From Caloranaerobacter ferrireducens (GTDB lineage: Bacteria > Bacillota > Clostridia > Tissierellales > Thermohalobacteraceae), in contig NZ_MDJR01000001.1 of the NCBI RefSeq assembly GCF_001730685.1, positions 496,001-560,000 of the forward strand: 64,000 bases of DNA, written 5' to 3'. Both the position numbers and the translations under genes were made by a program. The notes under the pieces are model-generated. The model was not told where the DNA came from and made no database searches. It saw only the letters and a list, made by a program, of their open reading frames with translations. Positions 33,757 to 43,091 of this stretch are shown one piece after another. The first letter of the stretch is position 1, and each line of letters begins with the position of its first letter.

Positions 33757-36081
33757 ATGAAAAGACCATTTTCTTATATTTTATTTCCGTATATCTTTGG
33801 AATTTATCTTAGCTTTAAATTTCATATTACAACAAAGTTGTTACTTATAGGTTTATTGTTTTCTGTGGTTTTGTTTATATTATCAATTTTAAAAGAGAAG
33901 GTGTTTATATTTTCCTTGATTTTATTAGTTTTTTTTACTGGATATTATAATGCTAATAGCATAATAAATGAAGATAAACTAGATTTTTTGTATGATAATA
34001 GAGTAGAATATACAGGTATAATTAAAAAAGAAATTACTAAAAATCCTTCATATTCAAAATATGTATTAATTGCTGATTATACTAAAATTAATGGAACTAC
34101 TTATCATATAAAAGAAAAAGTATTGTTAAATATTAATGGAAAAAAGGCTTTTAAAGAAGGAGATAAAGTAAAAGGAGTTGGAGTTGTAAAGAGACCTAAG
34201 GCAAATACAAATCCGAGGTTGTTTAATTACAGACTTTACTTGAAGACACAAAATATAAATTTAATAATATATTCAAAAGATTATTCAATTTATTTATTAT
34301 CTAGAAATAACTTGAATTTTTTCGAGTATAATGCTCAAATAATTCGAAAAACATTCTTAAATGTACTAGATACAACATTGTCAGAAGAAAATAGTTCAAT
34401 AATTAAATCAATTATTTTGGGAGAAAGTTCGTATTTAGATAAAAATACACTTAATAGCTTTAGAGAGATGGGAATTTCTCATGTATTAGCAGTATCTGGT
34501 CTTCATATAGGAATAATTTCAGCTTTTTTTCTTTTTATTTTTGCTATATTACGACTAGATAAAAGATTGTCTACGATTATTACAATAATATTAATTTGGA
34601 GTTATGGTTACATAGTAGAATTTCCTCCATCAGTATTAAGAGCTTCAATTATTTTTACAGTACTAATGATTTCTAATTTGAATTTTAGAAGATATGATGT
34701 AGTAAACGGTATTTTATTTGGGGCTTTTATTTTACTTATTTTTAAGCCACTATGGATTTTTAATATAGGTTTTCAACTATCATTTGTATCAGCTTTATTA
34801 TTAGTATTGTTTACAAAAAGAATAGAATTGCTATTAAAGTTAAATAACAAAATTGGAAAGCTGATATCTCCTGTTTTAGCAGTGCAAATTGGCATATTGC
34901 CACTACTAGCATATCATTTTAATAATATATCTTTAATAGCAATAATAACTAATCTAGTTTTAGTTCCAATATTATCTTTTTCAGTTATAGGAGGGTTTAT
35001 TTTAATTTTTGTTTCTTATCTTAATATAAATATTGCTTTATTTTTAGGAGCATTATTGAATACAATTTTGAATTTAACTAGATTTGTAATGAATTTTTTT
35101 GATATGTTTCCATATAAAGCATTAACACTACCTCAGCCGTCATTTGAGAGTATTATTTACTATTATCTCGCCGTATTTATACTTTTGAGTTATATAAAAC
35201 TTGATTTGCTATCTGTGAAGATTAAGAAAGCTTTTTTGATAAGTACTTTATTTACTATACTATTGATAGTATTCTATATTACTTTACAAAATAATGTAGA
35301 AATAGAATTTCTAGATGTTGGACAAGGTGATTGTAGCTTGATTAACCTTAATAACGAAAAATTTTTCTTAATAGATACTGGTGGTTCACTTACAGGTGAA
35401 TTCGACATTGGTGAAAATATACTTTATCCGTATTTAGTTAAAAAGGGTATTTTTACTTTGGATGGAGTTTTTATATCTCATTTTCACGAAGACCATTGTG
35501 AAGCTTTACTAAAATTAATTGAAAGACTTAAAATAAAAAATATATTTATATCATATGAAAATATACAGAATGACCTTTATTTAGATATTATTAAAAAAGC
35601 AGCAGAAAAAGATATACCAGTTAAAATATTAACTAGAGGTGATAAAATAAAGGTAACTAAAAGTGTATCTTTTGAAGTTTTATATCCTAATAAAGATATA
35701 AATAAAAGTAGATATGAAAATGAGAACAACTTGTCTATGGTATTGCTTCTAGAGGTATATGGGAAAAAAGTTTTGTTTACTGGAGATATAGAATCGGAAG
35801 TGGAAAAAATAGTGTCAAGTCAAAACAATATAGACATAGATATTCTTAAAATACCTCATCATGGTAGTAATACATCTTCAACTGAAGAATTTTTAAAATC
35901 AGTTAAACCTGAATATGGTATTATAAGTGTAGGTATCAACTATTTTGGACATCCTAGTGAAGAAGTGCTAAAAAGATATAAAAAACATAATATAAAAATT
36001 TATAGAACTGATAAAGATGGGTTAGTTACAATACAAATCACACCAAGCAAATATAAGATATATGGGTTTATTAGTAATTAA
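33757..36081 (+). CDS. comEC: DNA internalisation-related competence protein ComEC/Rec2
   Basis: 774 aa, full length. Inner-membrane channel that brings single-stranded DNA into the cell. The N-terminal hydrophobic pair precedes an OB-like extracellular domain (about 60-180). The competence core has the SHVLAVSGLHIGIISAFF segment and about eight further helices. The C-terminal metallo-beta-lactamase domain, with LDVGQGDCSLI, IDTGG, HFHEDHCEAL, FTGDIES and KIPHHGS, is the likely nuclease that degrades the non-transported strand. The usual partner comEA is not adjacent. It is followed 26 bases later by holA, as in many Firmicutes. GGGGTTTT is the ribosome site. Confidence 0.95.
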   Translation: MKRPFSYILFPYIFGIYLSFKFHITTKLLLIGLLFSVVLFILSILKEKVFIFSLILLVFFTGYYNANSIINEDKLDFLYDNRVEYTGIIKKEITKNPSYSKYVLIADYTKINGTTYHIKEKVLLNINGKKAFKEGDKVKGVGVVKRPKANTNPRLFNYRLYLKTQNINLIIYSKDYSIYLLSRNNLNFFEYNAQIIRKTFLNVLDTTLSEENSSIIKSIILGESSYLDKNTLNSFREMGISHVLAVSGLHIGIISAFFLFIFAILRLDKRLSTIITIILIWSYGYIVEFPPSVLRASIIFTVLMISNLNFRRYDVVNGILFGAFILLIFKPLWIFNIGFQLSFVSALLLVLFTKRIELLLKLNNKIGKLISPVLAVQIGILPLLAYHFNNISLIAIITNLVLVPILSFSVIGGFILIFVSYLNINIALFLGALLNTILNLTRFVMNFFDMFPYKALTLPQPSFESIIYYYLAVFILLSYIKLDLLSVKIKKAFLISTLFTILLIVFYITLQNNVEIEFLDVGQGDCSLINLNNEKFFLIDTGGSLTGEFDIGENILYPYLVKKGIFTLDGVFISHFHEDHCEALLKLIERLKIKNIFISYENIQNDLYLDIIKKAAEKDIPVKILTRGDKIKVTKSVSFEVLYPNKDINKSRYENENNLSMVLLLEVYGKKVLFTGDIESEVEKIVSSQNNIDIDILKIPHHGSNTSSTEEFLKSVKPEYGIISVGINYFGHPSEEVLKRYKKHNIKIYRTDKDGLVTIQITPSKYKIYGFISN

Positions 36082-36107
36082 AACTTTAAGACCAAGGGAG
36101 TGTTACT

Positions 36108-37148
36108 ATGAGTTATAGACAAATTTTAAATGATATTCAAAATAATGATTTAAAAAGAGTTTATCTTATATATGGTAAGGAAAACTATTTAATTGATTGG
36201 ATAATAAATGAGATAAAAGAAAAATATATAGATAAAAGTTTTGAGTCTCTTAATTACGTGTATTTAGATGGAAAAGAAGTAAGTGTAGATTCAATTATAA
36301 ATGCCTGTGAGACGCTACCTTTTATGTCAGATAAAAAAATTGTAATTATAGAGAACTTAATATTTTTAACAGGTGGAAAACTAGGTAGCAAAGAAGATGA
36401 GCAGCGTTTAAATGAATATATTTCTAAGATAAGCAGTTTCACTTGTTTAATTTTTGTTGTTAGAGAAGAGAAGATTGATAACAGAAAAAAGCTAGTTAAA
36501 AATATAAAAAATGTTGGTATGGTTGTTGAATTATCAAAAATAAAAGGAGACGATTTAATTAAATGGGTATCTAAGCTATTTAGTAAATATAATAAAAAGA
36601 TAACAAAAAATGATATTTTACATTTTATTGAAAATACAGGGTATTTAGAGTTTAGTAGTAATAAGACACTTTATGATTTGGAAAATGAAATTATAAAAAT
36701 ATGTAATTATTTAGGGGATAGAAAGAAAGTTGAGATTGAAGATATAGATAAAATTCTGATTCGAAGTCTTGAAAATAATATTTTTAAATTAGTTGATTCA
36801 GTTGGTCAAAAAAGGACAGATAGGGCACTAACACTTTTAAATGAGATGATATTAAATAATGAACCAATACAGTTGATTTTACATATGGTTATCAAACAAA
36901 TTAGACTTTTATTTATGACAAAACTTTTAGAAGGAAAAGGGTATAGTCAAGGTGTTATTGCACAAAAGCTAGGAGTTCAGAATTTTGTAGTAAAAAAATT
37001 GATTGAACAAAGCAGGAATTTTAGAATTGAAGAATTACAAAGTGCATTTGAAAGATGTTTAAAAGTAGATGAAAGTATTAAAAAAGGTGAAATAGAGAGT
37101 AGGCTAGCACTTGAAATGTTGATTGTTGAGTTTTCAAGAAGTATTTAA
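36108..37148 (+). CDS. holA: DNA polymerase III subunit delta
   Basis: 346 aa. Clamp-loader wrench that opens the sliding clamp during replication. The N-terminal region (RVYLIYGKENYLIDWIINEIK) matches the degenerate AAA+ domain of HolA, with the LPFMSDKKIVIIEN element that contacts the clamp. The middle lid and C-terminal collar domains include IFKLVDSVGQKRTDRALTLLNEM and the conserved helical end RLALEMLIVEFS. Length fits the family. AGGGAG precedes the ATG. It lies downstream of comEC and converges on rpsT, an arrangement widespread in Clostridia and Bacilli. Confidence 0.95.
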   Translation: MSYRQILNDIQNNDLKRVYLIYGKENYLIDWIINEIKEKYIDKSFESLNYVYLDGKEVSVDSIINACETLPFMSDKKIVIIENLIFLTGGKLGSKEDEQRLNEYISKISSFTCLIFVVREEKIDNRKKLVKNIKNVGMVVELSKIKGDDLIKWVSKLFSKYNKKITKNDILHFIENTGYLEFSSNKTLYDLENEIIKICNYLGDRKKVEIEDIDKILIRSLENNIFKLVDSVGQKRTDRALTLLNEMILNNEPIQLILHMVIKQIRLLFMTKLLEGKGYSQGVIAQKLGVQNFVVKKLIEQSRNFRIEELQSAFERCLKVDESIKKGEIESRLALEMLIVEFSRSI

Positions 37149-37159
37149 AAGTTTTCAAA

Positions 37160-37186
37160 AAAAAATAATTCGGGCTTTTGCCCGAA
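37160..37186 (-). terminator. rpsT terminator
   Basis: TTCGGGC (37169-37175) pairs with GCCCGAA (37180-37186). On the minus strand the stem is followed by a long T run (complement of 37157-37166), so it terminates rpsT. On the plus strand there is no T run. Confidence 0.88.
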
Positions 37187-37207
37187 GTATAAGTGCTACA
37201 TATTTAA

Positions 37208-37471
37208 TTAAACAGCTTCATTTAATCTCTTAGCTAAACGGCTAACCTTTCTTGAAGCTGCATTTTTATGAATAGTCCCTTTTGCAGCAGCTCTATAAAG
37301 CTTTTTCTCAACTAATCTAAGTAAGCTTTTAGCTTCTTCAATATTTCCGCTTTCTAATGCTTCATTAAACTTTCTGATGTAAGTCTTGATTTCTGACTTT
37401 CTTCTTCTATTTATAGCAGTTCTTTTTTCTATAACTTTAATTCTCTTCTTAGCTGATTTAATATTTGCCAT
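37208..37471 (-). CDS. rpsT: 30S ribosomal protein S20
   Basis: 87 aa. Primary 16S rRNA-binding protein of the small subunit. Begins MANIKSAKKRIKVIEKR and continues with the typical basic helices (NRRRKSEIKTYIRKF) and the conserved GTIHKNAASRKVSRLAKRLN end. The start at 37471 follows AAGGGGGTGAA. The frame remains open upstream, but the extension has no support. The gene stands alone on the minus strand between holA and gpr, its usual clostridial location. Confidence 0.97.
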   Translation of the reverse strand: MANIKSAKKRIKVIEKRTAINRRRKSEIKTYIRKFNEALESGNIEEAKSLLRLVEKKLYRAAAKGTIHKNAASRKVSRLAKRLNEAV

Positions 37472-37676
37472 AGGTTCACCCCCTTCAAATGCAATTGACA
37501 AATGATATTTTACCATGAACATATATAAATTGCAAGAAAAATATGTTATTTCTTTTATTCCCATGTATCAATGAAATTATGCAGTCAAAGAGATAAATTT
37601 GAAAACAAAAATAAGAATAAATAATTTAATAAAGAGTTAACATAAAGATACTACTATATATAAAGGTGGTGTCAAA

Positions 37677-38651
37677 ATGCTACAAATAAGAACTGACTTG
37701 GCTATTGAAGCGAGAGAGTTATATAAAGAAAAGAATAATGTTGAAGTATCTGGAGTTGAAGTTGAGAGAGAGGAAAAAGAGAATTATACAATAACAAGAG
37801 TAAAAATAGTTAATGAATATGGAGCAAATCAAATGGGGAAACCAATAGGTAATTATATTACTATTGAAGCACCAGCATTAAAAAAAGCTGATCAGGATTT
37901 AAAAGATGAAATTAGTAAAGTATTAGCTAAAGAACTTAAGGCTTTACACAAACTTGATAAAAGTAATAAAACTTTAGTTGTAGGTTTGGGTAACTGGAAT
38001 GTAACTCCTGATGCTTTGGGTCCGAAAGTAGTAGATAAAATTTTGGTTACAAGACATTACTTTGAGGCTTACAAAAAGACTGAAGATGAAACAATGGCAA
38101 ATGTTTCAGCTATTTCTCCAGGTGTAATGGGACTTACTGGGATTGAAACAGGAGAAATAATAAAGGGGGTTGTTGAAAAGATTAAACCAGATTTAGTTAT
38201 AGCTGTAGATGCATTAGCATCTAGAAAAATGGAAAGAGTAAGCAGTACTATCCAAATTTCTGATACAGGAATTAGTCCTGGTTCTGGTGTGGGAAATAAA
38301 AGGAAAGGTTTAAATAAAGAATATCTGGGTGTCCCAGTTATAGCGATAGGTGTACCAACTGTAGTTGATGCTGCAACAATGGTAAATGATACTATTGATA
38401 TGATAGTAGGTGAAATGAAAAAACAGGCTAAGGTTGGCAGTAATTTTTATTCTATGCTAGAAGAGATGGAAAGTGAAGATAAATATCAATTAATTAAAGA
38501 AGTATTAAATCCTTATATGGGAAATGTTATGGTTACACCAAAAGAAGTTGATGATTTGATTAACGACCTTTCACAAGTAATTGCAAATGGATTAAATATC
38601 TCATTGCATCCAGGAATTGATTTAAAAGATGTAAATAGGTATTTAAATTAG
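37677..38651 (+). CDS. gpr: GPR endopeptidase (spore protease, A25)
   Basis: 324 aa. Made in the forespore as a zymogen, then degrades small acid-soluble spore proteins during germination. The N-terminus, with IRTDLAIEARE, is the family's autoprocessing region. The core has VGLGNWNVTPDALGP, VTRHYF, AISPGVMGLTGIETGE, VDALASRKMERVSSTIQI, DTGISPGSGVGNKR and GVPTVVDAATMVNDT, all characteristic. AAGGTGGTG precedes the ATG. A TAAATA/CATAAAG pair with 17-base spacing at 37618-37647 could be a forespore sigma promoter, but the match is weak. The terminator follows immediately. Confidence 0.95.
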   Translation: MLQIRTDLAIEARELYKEKNNVEVSGVEVEREEKENYTITRVKIVNEYGANQMGKPIGNYITIEAPALKKADQDLKDEISKVLAKELKALHKLDKSNKTLVVGLGNWNVTPDALGPKVVDKILVTRHYFEAYKKTEDETMANVSAISPGVMGLTGIETGEIIKGVVEKIKPDLVIAVDALASRKMERVSSTIQISDTGISPGSGVGNKRKGLNKEYLGVPVIAIGVPTVVDAATMVNDTIDMIVGEMKKQAKVGSNFYSMLEEMESEDKYQLIKEVLNPYMGNVMVTPKEVDDLINDLSQVIANGLNISLHPGIDLKDVNRYLN

Positions 38652-38683
38652 CGATTTAAGCTTAGGCTTAGGTCGCTTTTTTC
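38650..38683 (+). terminator. rho-independent terminator after gpr
   Basis: AGCGATTTAAGC (38650-38661) pairs with GCTTAGGTCGCT (38666-38677) with two G-U pairs and a 4-base loop, followed by six T's. Confidence 0.9.
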
Positions 38684-38760
38684 TATCATAATAGCAAAAA
38701 TTATGGAATATAATTTCATATAGCAGTCTAACATTAGAGAAGTATAGGGGAGTGTTACCT

Positions 38761-40056
38761 ATGAGGCTTAGGATCTATAAAGACAAGGGGATTTGGTATA
38801 TTATAATAGCTATTTTGTGTTTAGTATTGTTTTTCGTCGGCTTTAGAATAATTTCTAAGCTTTCAAACGATTTTGCCAAAGACGATAATGAAGAAGTTGT
38901 AGAGGCATTTAACTATATTTCCCACTATAATGGAGAAAATGAAAATAGTTTAGACAAAATAAATACTACTGATTTATTTAGTGTAGAGAATGAAGAACAT
39001 TATTTAAAAATTGATGGCGTAGATAATTTTTTTTTGAAAATAATCATTAATTCTAATTCATATATGAAGGTTATGTATTATCAAAAATATAAAAATAGCT
39101 CTGATAAGGGTTTTGTTAGTGAATTGTTAAATAGTTTAAAATCATATTTTCAAATGACATCTTTTTTGAAAGCTCAGATAGAATCAATTTTAAATAAAGA
39201 AGAAGATATTACTCCTGTAAATAATTTAAATTATTTTAGTACAAATGAAACGAAAGATAATGAAAATCAAAATATTGCTAAGCAGCCAGTTGGTTCGAAT
39301 GAAGATGGAGAAGTAAAGATAAAGGAAGATATAATATTTATTGAGGACCCTTTCGAGACAAATGAAGGAGATATTTTAACGGATAAAAATATAGAACTAA
39401 AAATGGTAAAAAAATTAAAAGTTAATAAAGAAAAACCATATATACTTATATATCATACACATGGAACTGAGGCATATTTGCCTATAAGAACAAATAGATT
39501 TCATACGACAAAAAGGGATTATAATGTTATAAAGATAGGTGATATTATAACAGAGGTACTTAAAGAAAAAGGTCATAATGTTAAGCATATTGATATCTAT
39601 CATGATATACCTTCATATAATCAATCATATACAAGATCTTTATCAACGGTTAAGGAGATTATAAATAAAGATAAAAATATAAAGATAATTTTTGATATAC
39701 ATAGAGATGGTATTCCAGAAGATGCAAGCTATATTAAAAAGGCTTTAGCTCAGAGCAAGGTTAAAATTAACGGTGTTGATGTTGCTACTTATACATTTGT
39801 TATTGGTCCTGAAAATCCAAATAAAGATGAAATATTAAATTTCGCTAAATATATAAAAGAAGTTTCTGACAAGATGTATCCTGGATTATGTAAGGGAATT
39901 GTAATAAAACCTTATGGTAAATTTAATCAATATGTAAAAGATCATTATGCATTAATAGAAGTTGGTAGCAATTTAAATACAATTGAAGAAGCCAAAAGAT
40001 CAGCAAAACTTATAGGAAATGTTTTAGATATGGCATTAAGAGGTATTATTGAATAG
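38761..40056 (+). CDS. spoIIP: stage II sporulation protein P
   Basis: 431 aa. Peptidoglycan amidase/endopeptidase that, with SpoIID and SpoIIM, thins septal wall and drives forespore engulfment. One N-terminal transmembrane helix (IWYIIIAILCLVLFFVGF) anchors it in the mother cell. The catalytic domain shows ILIYHTHGTEAYLP (zinc His), a TTKRDYNVIKIG segment, IIFDIHRDGIP (second His) and the late ALIEVGSNLNTIEEA with the catalytic Glu. I take the ATG at 38761, well spaced from AGGGGAG; a GTG at 38752 is too close to that site. It follows gpr directly, a conserved sporulation pair. Confidence 0.94.
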   Translation: MRLRIYKDKGIWYIIIAILCLVLFFVGFRIISKLSNDFAKDDNEEVVEAFNYISHYNGENENSLDKINTTDLFSVENEEHYLKIDGVDNFFLKIIINSNSYMKVMYYQKYKNSSDKGFVSELLNSLKSYFQMTSFLKAQIESILNKEEDITPVNNLNYFSTNETKDNENQNIAKQPVGSNEDGEVKIKEDIIFIEDPFETNEGDILTDKNIELKMVKKLKVNKEKPYILIYHTHGTEAYLPIRTNRFHTTKRDYNVIKIGDIITEVLKEKGHNVKHIDIYHDIPSYNQSYTRSLSTVKEIINKDKNIKIIFDIHRDGIPEDASYIKKALAQSKVKINGVDVATYTFVIGPENPNKDEILNFAKYIKEVSDKMYPGLCKGIVIKPYGKFNQYVKDHYALIEVGSNLNTIEEAKRSAKLIGNVLDMALRGIIE

Positions 40057-40125
40057 ATTTTAAGTTCTTTTTTTTTTAGAATAAAAGTGCTATAATAATG
40101 TATGTGCTGATTTGGAGGTGTTTAC

Positions 40126-40659
40126 ATGAGTGAAGAAGCTAAAAAGGAAATACTAGAATGGATAAAAAGTATATTATTTGCTGTTGTTATAGCTATAATA
40201 ATTAAAACTTTTATTTTCAATACTACATATGTTCTTGGTTATTCAATGTATCCGACTCTACATGAAGGCGACAGATTGTTTACGAATAAACTGATATATA
40301 TTATAGGAGAACCGAAAAGAGGAGACATAGTTGTACTTAAAGCACCAGATGTACCAGATAAAGATTACATAAAACGTGTGGTAGCTGTTGAAAATGATGA
40401 GATAAAAATAGTAGATGGCAAGGTATATATTAATGGAAAAGTGCTAGATGAATATTATTTGAAAGGTAGTTTGTATACTCATGGTAATATAGATTTGAAG
40501 GTTCCTGAAGGTTATGTGTTTGTGTTAGGTGATAATAGAAAGTTAGGTGCAAGTAAAGATAGTAGGTATTTTGGACCAGTACCTGTAAAGCTTATTAAAG
40601 GTAAAGCAGTATTTAGGTATTATCCTTTTGATAGTAGATTTGGATCATTGTATAAATAG
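40126..40659 (+). CDS. lepB: signal peptidase I
   Basis: 177 aa. Cleaves signal peptides from secreted proteins on the outer face of the membrane. There is one N-terminal transmembrane helix (SILFAVVIAIIIKTFIF). The catalytic dyad is S40 in GYSMYPTL and K83 in YIKRVVAVE. The box VLGDNRKLGASKDSRYFGPV is complete apart from a Lys-Leu-Gly where many relatives have N-S-x-D. It is the single-helix Gram-positive form. TGGAGGTG precedes the ATG. A TATAAT at 40091-40096 may be its -10. Followed by a small membrane protein gene before the terminator at 41031. Confidence 0.95.
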   Translation: MSEEAKKEILEWIKSILFAVVIAIIIKTFIFNTTYVLGYSMYPTLHEGDRLFTNKLIYIIGEPKRGDIVVLKAPDVPDKDYIKRVVAVENDEIKIVDGKVYINGKVLDEYYLKGSLYTHGNIDLKVPEGYVFVLGDNRKLGASKDSRYFGPVPVKLIKGKAVFRYYPFDSRFGSLYK

Positions 40660-40682
40660 GTATAAATATTTTTAACTTTGTC

Positions 40683-40707
40683 CATAATAATCTTGGTGAT
40701 TATTATG
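40683..40707 (+). promoter_or_regulatory. perfect hairpin containing ribosome site and start codon
   Basis: CATAATAATC (40683-40692) pairs perfectly with GATTATTATG (40698-40707) around the loop TTGGT. The right arm ends in the ATG start codon of the next gene, and the loop plus arm hold its GGTGAT ribosome site, so folded mRNA would block initiation. It may alternatively be a DNA operator. Confidence 0.5.
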
Positions 40708-41055
40708 AGAACAAGGCTTGAAAAATTAAATGAAAGAAAGCTTAGACGTAAGATAAGACAAAGAAAAAGATTGGCGATTTTATTGGTTACTTTGATTTTA
40801 TTCATTGGACTTAGAATCGTTGACCAATCTTTTATCGAACTTTTGCAAATAGAAGATGAGAAACTGTTTGAATACAGTTATTTTAATGGTATATATAAAA
40901 TACAATTAATGGGAAATATCTATAACATAAAGAAATCTGATATTGATATGTACTATAAGAAATATAAAACTATAGTATTAAATTATGTTAATCGAATAAG
41001 AGATTTAATAGTAGGATTTAAAAAAAATGAGCCGGGCTTAAGCCCGGTGTTTTAG
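40705..41055 (+). CDS. small single-pass membrane protein, 116 aa
   Basis: A very basic N-terminus (RLEKLNERKLRRKIRQRKR) is followed by one transmembrane helix (LAILLVTLILFIGLRIV), then about 70 residues outside with Tyr-rich strands (FEYSYFNGIYKIQLMGNIYNI). No family is recognised. The ATG at 40705 is preferred to an upstream TTG because GGTGAT sits 6 bases before it. Both lie inside a 10-bp hairpin. The final codons, encoding EPGLSPVF, are the terminator stem itself, so the C-terminus is dictated by the hairpin. Its place between lepB and lepA suggests a link to secretion or the wall, unproven. Confidence 0.62.
   Translation: MRTRLEKLNERKLRRKIRQRKRLAILLVTLILFIGLRIVDQSFIELLQIEDEKLFEYSYFNGIYKIQLMGNIYNIKKSDIDMYYKKYKTIVLNYVNRIRDLIVGFKKNEPGLSPVF
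41031..41055 (+). terminator. terminator overlapping the end of the small membrane protein gene
   Basis: GCCGGGC (41031-41037) pairs with GCCCGGT (41042-41048) around TTAA, an almost fully palindromic GC-rich stem followed by GTTTTAG. The T run includes the stop codon of the gene it terminates. Confidence 0.88.
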
Positions 41056-41147
41056 TATGTTAACGTTTTATTAATTTATACTTTTAACACATTATATATT
41101 ATGTTATAATTGTTTAGAATTACTTCCATGTTATGAGGAGGATAGAT

Positions 41148-42959
41148 ATGCCGAAAGATAGACAGAAAAGAGTAAGAAATTTTTCTATAATAGCTCATAT
41201 AGATCATGGTAAATCAACATTAGCCGATAGATTGATAGAGAAGACAGGCCTTCTTACTGAAAGAGAGATGAAGGACCAAATATTAGATAATATGGATTTA
41301 GAGCGTGAAAGAGGAATTACAATAAAATTACAAACTACAAGATTAATCTATAAGGCTAAAGATGGCGAAGAGTACATCTTAAATCTTATAGATACACCAG
41401 GTCATGTCGATTTTAACTATGAGGTATCAAGAAGTTTAGCTGCTTGTGAAGGTGCTCTTTTAGTAGTTGATGCAGCACAAGGCGTTGAGGCACAAACTTT
41501 AGCAAATGTTTATTTAGCATTAGAACAAGATTTAGAGATAATACCTGTTATTAATAAAATAGACTTACCAAGTGCAAGACCAGAAGAAGTAAAAAGAGAA
41601 ATAGAAGAGGTAATAGGATTAGATTGTGAAGATGCACCTATGATATCAGCTAAGGAAGGACTAAATATAGAGGATGTATTAGAAAGTATCGTAAAGAAAA
41701 TACCAGCACCTACAGGAGATATTAATGCTCCATTGAAAGCTTTGATATTTGATTCATATTATGATAGCTATAAAGGCGTTATAACTTATATAAGAGTAGT
41801 TGAAGGAAGTATAAAGCCAGGTATGAAAATAAAAATGATGGCAACGGGTAAAACTTTTGAAGTTAATGAGGTTGGTATATTTGCACCTAATCAAGTGCCA
41901 GTTAAAGAATTAAATGCTGGAGATGTTGGTTATGTTGCTGCAAGTATAAAAAATGTTAGAGATGCAAGAGTTGGAGATACGATAACAGATGCACAAAATC
42001 CAACTGAAAAGCCGCTGCCAGGCTATAAGAAAGTTACACCTATGGTATACTGTGGGGTATATCCAGCTGAGGGTGAAGACTATAATAACGTTAAAGATGC
42101 ATTAGAAAAACTACAAGTAAATGATGCTGCATTAGTGTTTGAGCCTGAGACATCTGCAGCATTGGGTTTTGGATTTAGATGTGGATTTTTAGGATTATTG
42201 CATATGGAAATTATTCAGGAAAGATTAGAAAGAGAATTTAATTTAAATATTGTTACTACAGCTCCTAGTGTTATTTATAAGGTAATGAAAAAAGATGGAG
42301 AAATGCTGACTATTCAAAATCCAACAAACTTGCCACCAGTGGCTGAAATAGAGTATATGGAAGAGCCGATAGTTGAAGCTTCAATTATGACACCTACTGA
42401 CTATGTTGGAGCTGTAATGGAATTATGTCAGTCAAGAAGAGGAATATTTAAGAATATGGAATATTTAGATCAATCAAGAGTAGTAATGCATTATGATTTA
42501 CCATTAAATGAAGTAATTTACGACTTTTTTGATGCACTTAAATCAAAAACAAAAGGATATGCCTCTTTTGATTATGAGCTTAAGGGATATCAGAAATCAG
42601 ATTTAGTTAAATTAGATATTTTAATCAACAAAGAGCTTGTTGATGCATTTTCTATAATAGTTCATAGAGATAAGGCTTATGAAAGAGCTAGAAGTATAGT
42701 TGAAAAGTTAAAGGACGTTATACCGAGACATTTATTTGCTGTTCCAATTCAGGCAGCGATTGGTTCAAAAGTAATTGCTAGAGAAACTATCAAAGCATTA
42801 AGAAAAGATGTTCTTGCAAAATGTTATGGTGGGGACGTATCAAGAAAGAAAAAACTATTGCAGAAACAAAAAGAAGGTAAAAAACGAATGAGACAATTAG
42901 GTAATGTTGAAGTACCTCAGGAAGCCTTTTTAGCAGTATTGAAGTTTGATGATAAATAA
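41148..42959 (+). CDS. lepA: elongation factor 4 (LepA)
   Basis: 603 aa. Translational GTPase that acts on the ribosome and is implicated in back-translocation or 30S assembly. G motifs: AHIDHGKST (G1), RGITIK (G2), DTPGHVDF (G3), NKIDLP (G4) and the SAKEG box (G5). The LepA-specific C-terminal domain ends with [39 protein letters not shown] and [13 protein letters not shown], all intact. The start at 41148 has GAGGAGGA at 41136-41142. An ATG at 41133 would place that site within the gene. A TATAAT box at 41105-41110 is a plausible -10. Confidence 0.97.
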   Translation: MPKDRQKRVRNFSIIAHIDHGKSTLADRLIEKTGLLTEREMKDQILDNMDLERERGITIKLQTTRLIYKAKDGEEYILNLIDTPGHVDFNYEVSRSLAACEGALLVVDAAQGVEAQTLANVYLALEQDLEIIPVINKIDLPSARPEEVKREIEEVIGLDCEDAPMISAKEGLNIEDVLESIVKKIPAPTGDINAPLKALIFDSYYDSYKGVITYIRVVEGSIKPGMKIKMMATGKTFEVNEVGIFAPNQVPVKELNAGDVGYVAASIKNVRDARVGDTITDAQNPTEKPLPGYKKVTPMVYCGVYPAEGEDYNNVKDALEKLQVNDAALVFEPETSAALGFGFRCGFLGLLHMEIIQERLEREFNLNIVTTAPSVIYKVMKKDGEMLTIQNPTNLPPVAEIEYMEEPIVEASIMTPTDYVGAVMELCQSRRGIFKNMEYLDQSRVVMHYDLPLNEVIYDFFDALKSKTKGYASFDYELKGYQKSDLVKLDILINKELVDAFSIIVHRDKAYERARSIVEKLKDVIPRHLFAVPIQAAIGSKVIARETIKALRKDVLAKCYGGDVSRKKKLLQKQKEGKKRMRQLGNVEVPQEAFLAVLKFDDK

Positions 42960-43042
42960 AATTATATATGAAAATAACATTCATGCGAAAGAATTTACTT
43001 TTATTTTCATATATTTTGAAAGATTTACTTTGTTAACAAATA

Positions 43043-43071
43043 GGCACACTTTAGTAGTGTGCCTTAAAATT
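43043..43071 (+). terminator. stem-loop between lepA and hemW
   Basis: GGCACACT (43043-43050) pairs with AGTGTGCC (43056-43063) around a 5-base loop, followed by TTAAAATTT. The T run is weak, so termination is likely partial. Confidence 0.7.
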
Positions 43072-43091
43072 TAATTAAAGGAGAATTAATT

